IMG/VR virus record: IMGVR_UViG_3300033233_000019
Coordinates: 1-64,000 of that record
Reading direction: 5' to 3' (one strand)
Source: a virus
DNA length: 64,000 nt
In this document: one piece after another, positions 63,183 to 64,000 of the stretch
Layout of the letters: the number at the start of each line of letters is the position of its first letter
Numbering within the stretch: position 1 is the first letter of the stretch
Program-made: the position numbers and the translations under genes
Notes under the pieces: model-generated
What the model was told of the DNA's origin: nothing
Databases searched by the model: none
The model's input: the letters and a program-made list of their open reading frames with translations, nothing else

Positions 63183-64000
63183 ATGGCAGAAGAAACTGAA
63201 CAGAAAATCGACAGTCCCACAGTTGAGCCGACTGAAGAAACGACAGACAACAATCAGCAAGCTGAAGCTGATGTTCAGCCGAAGGAAGAGTCTACTTCAG
63301 GCGCAGAGGACAAGACTGCCGCTTCTGAACCCGCTACTGCACAGCGCATGATTGGTGCGCGTGAAGATAACGCACAGTACGCCAATGCTCCGACGTATTC
63401 ATCGGACGAGGCTGTCAGCACTGTTTCTCAACAGTTGTCGCCTGAGCAGCAAAAGATGATGGCGCAGCGTGCAGCAGAGCATGAAGCTATCGATCATACC
63501 GCGAGTAAGTGGAGACATGCAGCCGAAGCTATGGCTGGCGGTGAAGCCACTACCTACAAGTATGACGCTGCAACCGGAGAACTGAAGTCCGAAAAGAAGC
63601 CGTTGACCAAAGGCCAGATTATGATAGGCATTCTTGCCAACGTGTTAGGCGGCATGGGTGCTGGCGCAGGTGCGCGTAATCCGGCTGAAGCCATCGGTCA
63701 AGGATTCCAGTACGGTGCCAATCAGGTGAAACAGCGTGACGAACAGGCACGTCAGCAAGCGACTGACGACTGGAAGCGTCGTGTTCAGACTATTCAGACT
63801 AACTTTCAGATTCACCAGAACGAAATGGCTCAGAACAAATTGGGATGGGACGCCAGCATGGAAGATGTTAAGCTTGGCGCTCCGCTCTACAAGATGCTGA
63901 CCGATGGTGAAGCTGCTGGTGAGTTCAAGGACGAAAACGGCAAGCCGATCAAGGTCATTCAGAAAATCATTTCAGGCAGCGATTTCCAGAAGGAAATTGC
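63183..64000 (+). CDS. internal virion-like protein, runs off the window
   Basis: Open from ATG 63183 to the edge (272 codons). Acidic Glu/Thr/Gln-rich start (EETEQKIDSPTVEPTEETTD), then MIGILANVLGGMGAGAGARN, a glycine zipper, and a Gln-rich helix (VQTIQTNFQIHQNEMAQNKL). Pattern similar to the previous gene, consistent with ejection or peptidoglycan-crossing proteins. C-terminus not visible. Confidence 0.65.
   Translation, partial: MAEETEQKIDSPTVEPTEETTDNNQQAEADVQPKEESTSGAEDKTAASEPATAQRMIGAREDNAQYANAPTYSSDEAVSTVSQQLSPEQQKMMAQRAAEHEAIDHTASKWRHAAEAMAGGEATTYKYDAATGELKSEKKPLTKGQIMIGILANVLGGMGAGAGARNPAEAIGQGFQYGANQVKQRDEQARQQATDDWKRRVQTIQTNFQIHQNEMAQNKLGWDASMEDVKLGAPLYKMLTDGEAAGEFKDENGKPIKVIQKIISGSDFQKEI

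Noticed and set aside
1-64000. CRISPR array, insertion sequence, rRNA
   Set aside because: No regularly spaced repeats with spacers, no transposase or terminal inverted repeats, and no rRNA-like sequence were seen.

Overview
The window is one contiguous stretch of a virulent-looking tailed double-stranded DNA phage genome. Evidence: large terminase, portal, scaffold, an N4 gp56-like major capsid protein, tail and internal virion proteins, a phage replication set (SSB-like protein, primase-helicase, family A DNA polymerase, class II ribonucleotide reductase, dCMP deaminase) and very tight packing with ATGA, GTGA and TAATG overlaps. Capsid gene order and the long non-tape-measure tail protein fit a short-tailed (podovirus-like) virion. 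The host cannot be read from the sequence; Shine-Dalgarno sites and TTGACA-N17-TAnnnT promoters are ordinary bacterial.

Layout. 0-16.2 kb, minus strand: accessory and early genes, many under 80 codons, including a DUF2201-like VWA protein with a MoxR-type AAA ATPase, an RlpA-like secreted protein, an ABC-ATPase/GNAT fusion, a PD-(D/E)XK nuclease, a phosphoribosyltransferase and a minimal tyrosine recombinase. 16.2-18.2 kb: gene-poor DNA rich in TTAG/CTAA repeats, a candidate origin. 18.2-20.3 kb, plus strand: a moron-like island of secreted Ig/FnIII-fold proteins, a lipoprotein and tiny zinc proteins with its own promoter and tRNA-like remnants. 20.6-32.1 kb, minus strand: nucleotide metabolism and replication genes, a tRNA-Thr and a tmRNA gene in circularly permuted order. 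32.1-32.8 kb: divergent control region with a candidate 170-nt structured RNA. 32.8-64 kb, plus strand: glycosyltransferase and sugar-dehydratase cassette, JAMM and phosphatase genes, terminase, head, tail and internal virion genes, running off the right edge.

How it works together. Leftward promoters of one type drive the early and replication genes; four fall so that the start codon sits at the predicted +1 (leaderless). Four successive control points around the MoxR/VWA operon carry the same pseudoknot leader, a candidate shared translational regulator. Homing-type endonuclease genes (two HNH families plus a NUMOD4-type and others, about twelve in all) are stitched between essential genes by overlapping start and stop codons. 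The late operon is punctuated by hairpin leaders and terminator-like stems.

Most notable: the permuted tmRNA, the promoter-to-terminator structured RNA at 32.1-32.3 kb, and the repeated pseudoknot leader. All are read by eye; none has been folded or searched by software.
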